Assembly: GCF_022179385.1 (NCBI RefSeq)
Contig: NZ_BPQS01000001.1
Location: forward strand, 310,001 to 374,000
Direction: 5' to 3'
Source of the DNA: Methylobacterium longum
GTDB taxonomy: Bacteria; Pseudomonadota; Alphaproteobacteria; Rhizobiales; Beijerinckiaceae
DNA length: 64,000 nt
Below, in pieces: positions 61,642-64,000 of the stretch. Both the position numbers and the translations under genes were made by a program. Below the pieces are notes generated by a model, which saw only the letters and a list, made by a program, of their open reading frames with translations, had not been told where the DNA came from and ran no database searches. Positions within the stretch are counted from its first letter, which is position 1. Every line of letters starts with the position of its first letter.

Positions 61642-62085
61642 TCAGTGCGCCTCGCCCTTCAGGATGGCCGAGAGCTGCCACTTGCGGTCGCCGATCGCAT
61701 GGGCGTCGGACACCTTCCAGTTCCCGTCCTCGCGCACGAGATCGTAGACCACGGCGTTCGCGCCGTTCCCGCCCTTGCGCTCCACGGTGACCTTCGCCTG
61801 ATCCTTGCCCTCGGTGGCCTCCCTGAAGGTGAGGTTCTTCACCGTGTCGGGCTTCAGGGGCTCACCGTTGAGGCGGTAATCGAAATCGAGGTTGCCGGTG
61901 GCGCCGTTGGCCTGCTTGGCGTCGGCGTCGAACAGGCTCTGCAGACGCTTCGTGTAGACGGCGGAGTGCTTCGGGTGTGGCTCGGCATAGAGTTTCTTGA
62001 CCACGGCCTCCGGGCCGGGATCGGCCGCCAGCGCGGGCGCGAGGGCGAGCCCGAGGGCGCCGAAAGTCAAAAGAATCTTCTTCAT
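61642..62085 (-). CDS. Small exported protein of unknown function
   Basis: A 147-residue protein with a clear Sec signal peptide ([20 protein letters not shown], cleavage near ALA-A). The mature part has an [20 protein letters not shown] segment, then strands [27 protein letters not shown] and [20 protein letters not shown]. This resembles NTF2-like DUF3828-type domains, where WKVSDI-like phrases are common, but I am not certain. It lies between glyQ and glyS on the same strand; its start is preceded by a very strong inverted repeat (62125-62172), suggesting independent control. No link to glycine charging is known. Confidence 0.7.
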   Translation of the reverse strand: MKKILLTFGALGLALAPALAADPGPEAVVKKLYAEPHPKHSAVYTKRLQSLFDADAKQANGATGNLDFDYRLNGEPLKPDTVKNLTFREATEGKDQAKVTVERKGGNGANAVVYDLVREDGNWKVSDAHAIGDRKWQLSAILKGEAH

Positions 62086-62124
62086 CTTACTTGTCCCGCG
62101 TCTGCGGACGCGCCGGAGCGCGCC

Positions 62125-62172
62125 GGTTGGCGGGGGTTGCAACGCGCGAGGGCGCCAGGGGCTCCGCCAACC
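62125..62172. terminator. Long inverted repeat downstream of glyQ
   Basis: GGTTGGCGG (62125-62133) and CCGCCAACC (62164-62172) are exact inverted copies separated by 30 bases, extendable by two pairs. It lies between the glyQ stop and the exported-protein start, as a terminator or attenuator would, but no T-run is present. Confidence 0.4.
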
Positions 62173-62234
62173 AGCATCCCGCGAAGGCGAGCCGGCGGGC
62201 TGCGCCGCCTTGTTCGGGCTTGTTCGGGAGGGCC

Positions 62235-63143
62235 TCACGCCCCCCCGGCCGCCGTCCGCAGCCACGCCGCCCCGCAGGCCTTGGCCAGTTCCCGGACGCG
62301 CAGGATGTAGCTCTGCCGCTCCGTCACCGAGATCACCCCGCGCGCGTCGAGCAGGTTGAAGACATGGCTCGCCTTGATGCACTGGTCGTAGGCCGGCTGC
62401 GCCATGCGGTGGCGCGCGCCGTCCGAGTCGGGCGCGCCCGCGTCGAGGTAGGACCGGCAGGCCGCCTCCGCGTCGGTGAACTGGCGGAACAGCATGGCGG
62501 TGTCGGCCGCCTCGAAATTGTGGCGGGAATATTCCTGCTCGGCCTGCAGGAACACGTCCCCGTAGGTGATCCGGTCCGGCCCCTCGGCGCCGTTGAAGTC
62601 GAGGTCGTAGACGTTCTCGACCCCCTGGACATACATGGCCAGCCGTTCCAGCCCGTAGGTCAATTCGCCCGCCACCGGCGCGCACTCGAAGCCCGCGACC
62701 TGCTGGAAATAGGTGAACTGCGAGACCTCCATCCCGTCGCACCAGCATTCCCAGCCGAGCCCCCAGGCGCCCAGGGTCGGGCTCTCCCAATCGTCCTCGA
62801 CGAAGCGGATGTCGTGCAGCTTCAGATCGACGCCGATCGCGTCGAGCGAGGCGAGGTAGAGTTCCTGCAGGTTCGGCGGGTTCGGCTTCAGGATCACCTG
62901 GAACTGGTAATAGTGCTGCAGCCGGTTGGGGTTCTCCCCGTAGCGGCCGTCCTTGGGCCGGCGCGAGGGCTGGACGTAGGCCGCCTTCCAGGGCTTCGGC
63001 CCGAGCGCCCGCAGGGTCGTGGCCGGATGGAAGGTCCCGGCGCCGACCTCCATGTCGTAGGGCTGGAGGATCGCGCAGCCCTGCGCGGCCCAGAACTCCT
63101 GAAGCGTCAGGATCAGACCCTGGAAGGATTTTGTCTGGGACAT
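62235..63143 (-). CDS. glyQ: Glycine-tRNA ligase alpha subunit
   Basis: The catalytic alpha subunit of the bacterial glycyl-tRNA synthetase, 302 residues. Near-invariant blocks: [83 protein letters not shown] and the [16 protein letters not shown] run. It activates glycine and, with GlyS, charges tRNA. The ATG at 63143 (minus strand) gives the standard N-terminus; the frame is open upstream only as an antisense shadow of the GNAT gene. No T-box leader is visible upstream, as expected outside Firmicutes. Confidence 0.97.
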   Translation of the reverse strand: MSQTKSFQGLILTLQEFWAAQGCAILQPYDMEVGAGTFHPATTLRALGPKPWKAAYVQPSRRPKDGRYGENPNRLQHYYQFQVILKPNPPNLQELYLASLDAIGVDLKLHDIRFVEDDWESPTLGAWGLGWECWCDGMEVSQFTYFQQVAGFECAPVAGELTYGLERLAMYVQGVENVYDLDFNGAEGPDRITYGDVFLQAEQEYSRHNFEAADTAMLFRQFTDAEAACRSYLDAGAPDSDGARHRMAQPAYDQCIKASHVFNLLDARGVISVTERQSYILRVRELAKACGAAWLRTAAGGA

Positions 63144-63335
63144 GGGATTCGAAGGCTCGGACTCGCGCGGCGGGTCGGGCCGCTGGCGGGTCGGTTTAGG
63201 TGCGGGGGGGCGGGGGTGCAAGGCGCAGATGTCCGGCGGCGGCATCCCGGCGAAGGCGATCAAGGCGGCGCGCCCGGGTTGCGCATCCGGGGCGGATGGT
63301 GGTCCCATCCCGGGGGACGGCGCCCGGAGGGAACC

Positions 63336-63794
63336 ATGGACAGCGACACGGCCGGCATCGCGATTCGCCCGATCGGCCCCGGCGACCGCGAGGCGTGGCT
63401 CCCGCTCTGGCGGGGCTACCAGGCCTTCTACAGGGTCGACCTCTCGGCGGCGGTCACCGACACGACCTGGGCCCGCCTCAACGACCCGGCCGAGCCGGTC
63501 GACGGCGCCCTGGCCTGGCGGGACGCCGAGGCCTTGGGGCTCGTCCACCACATCCGCCATCGCTCGGCCTGGACGGTCGGCGATTACTGCTACCTTCAGG
63601 ACCTGTTCGTGGCGGACGGGACCCGCGGTCTCGGGATCGGGCGGCGGCTGATCGAGCACGTCTACGCGGCGGCCCAGGCGGCCGGCTGTTCCCGCGTCCA
63701 CTGGCTGACGCACGAGACGAATGCCGACGCGATGCAGCTCTACGACCGGATCGCGGAGAAATCGGGCTTCGTGCAGTACCGCAGGAACTTCTGA
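63336..63794 (+). CDS. GNAT-family N-acetyltransferase
   Basis: A 152-residue acetyltransferase with the GNAT order: a first strand [41 protein letters not shown] as beta4 and the acetyl-CoA loop [15 protein letters not shown] (motif A, Q/RxxGxG/A). It ends in [20 protein letters not shown] then FVQYRRNF. The YLQDLFV phrase is typical of a subgroup including diamine-type acetyltransferases. Substrate unknown. Divergent from glyQ, with GGAGGGAA (63326-63333) just before the ATG. Confidence 0.9.
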   Translation: MDSDTAGIAIRPIGPGDREAWLPLWRGYQAFYRVDLSAAVTDTTWARLNDPAEPVDGALAWRDAEALGLVHHIRHRSAWTVGDYCYLQDLFVADGTRGLGIGRRLIEHVYAAAQAAGCSRVHWLTHETNADAMQLYDRIAEKSGFVQYRRNF

Positions 63795-63831
63795 GCCCCG
63801 GCGTCCCACTTGCGGCGGGACACCCAAGCGT

Positions 63832-63862
63832 GGCGGTTTTCGGGCAATAAGCCGGAACCGCC
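63832..63862. terminator. Hairpin after the GNAT gene
   Basis: GGCGGTT (63832-63838) and AACCGCC (63856-63862) pair perfectly, with a second inner stem CGG(G)C/GCCG around loop AATAA. It follows the GNAT stop by 37 bases and may end that transcript or belong to the next leader. The T-run is only TTTT inside the stem, so the call is tentative. Confidence 0.4.
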
Positions 63863-63943
63863 GAGCTGACGGCCAAGTTATCAGCGCAACAGGGGATCTC
63901 GGCACCTCAGCGCTGCCGAAGCGAATACGTCGGAAGACCGATC

Positions 63944-64000
63944 ATGCGCACGACTCGCACTCTCAACACCAGCGGCCGCAAGAACATCGCCGTCCTCGCC
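63944..64000 (+). CDS. Start of a further gene (3' truncated)
   Basis: An ATG at 63944 opens a frame that runs off the window with 19 visible codons. The residues (RTTRTLNTSGRKNIAVLA) have a basic start followed by the beginning of a hydrophobic stretch, as in many exported proteins of this group. GGAAG (63932-63936) precedes the ATG at a suitable distance. No family can be given from so little sequence. Confidence 0.4.
   Translation, partial: MRTTRTLNTSGRKNIAVLA

Noticed and set aside
63144-63335. T-box or other leader upstream of glyQ
   Set aside because: No T-box sequence or specifier-like structure is seen, and T-boxes are not expected in Alphaproteobacteria.
1-64000. tRNA, rRNA, CRISPR arrays, insertion sequences, prophage, origin
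   Set aside because: I saw no T-loop/anticodon arrangement, no regularly spaced direct repeats, no transposase or integrase, and no DnaA-box cluster. A covariance-model scan would be needed to exclude small RNAs.

Overview
This is a very GC-rich, gene-dense chromosomal segment, most likely from Methylobacterium/Methylorubrum or a close relative (Alphaproteobacteria, Hyphomicrobiales). The evidence is protein style and gene content: a PQQ-associated CxxxCW rhodanese protein, DUF1489, an alphaproteobacterial NAD regulator, a giant Growth-Pole-Ring-type apolipoprotein-like protein, an OlsB-like acyltransferase, a small-heat-shock gene behind a ROSE RNA thermometer, and the alphaproteobacterial purL-bolA-grxD neighbourhood. 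I saw no rRNA, tRNA, CRISPR array, insertion sequence or prophage. Species level cannot be decided from this window.

Layout. 1-7.2 kb: 3' end of the CxxxCW protein, panB, an HPP/CBS membrane protein with a GntR-like palindrome upstream, the NAD regulator, thiE-thiD (ATGA overlap) and an XRE-cupin regulator. 6.6-10.5 kb (minus strand): a four-gene Mla/Pqi-type lipid-transport operon (STAS-MlaE, MlaF, MlaD, PqiC-like lipoprotein). 10.6-13.5 kb: an MFS transporter, a CheZ-like protein and DUF1489. 13.7-21.1 kb: one 2,495-residue gene that looks like the growth-pole ring scaffold (GPR/RgsE), followed by an Hpt protein and a [2Fe-2S] ferredoxin. 22.4-29.5 kb: a CoxE-like VWA protein and its presumed MoxR ATPase partner, separated by an orphan gene, a Kef-type exchanger and an unrecognised two-gene membrane operon with a CtrA-like box. 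29.8-35.1 kb: SixA-like phosphatase, a lysophospholipase-like hydrolase, heat-inducible hsp20, an OlsB-like acyltransferase, an HTH protein, a Kdo hydroxylase and an ABM monooxygenase. 35.3-41.8 kb: a thioester-type bacterial alpha-2-macroglobulin and an MscS channel.

42.1-49.8 kb is a catabolic island for four-carbon sugar acids: lacI-otnC on the minus strand faces MFS-ltnD-otnI-otnK-denD on the plus strand, with a perfect LacI-type operator between them. By analogy with the known pathway it would take L-threonate (LtnD, OtnI) and D-erythronate (DenD) to 3-oxo-tetronate, then through OtnK and OtnC to dihydroxyacetone phosphate. L-threonate is an ascorbate breakdown product, so this would suit a plant-associated bacterium (inference).

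49.8-64 kb: a vapB antitoxin with a decayed vapC, recQ, a membrane protein with a serine-hydrolase-like motif, purL, bolA, an intruding DUF29 gene, grxD with a clear terminator, a methyltransferase, rlmN, and glyQ/glyS flanking a small secreted protein, then a GNAT and the first codons of a further gene. Several intergenic gaps carry copies of one inverted-repeat element whose ends resemble CCTCATCCCGAGGTGC.
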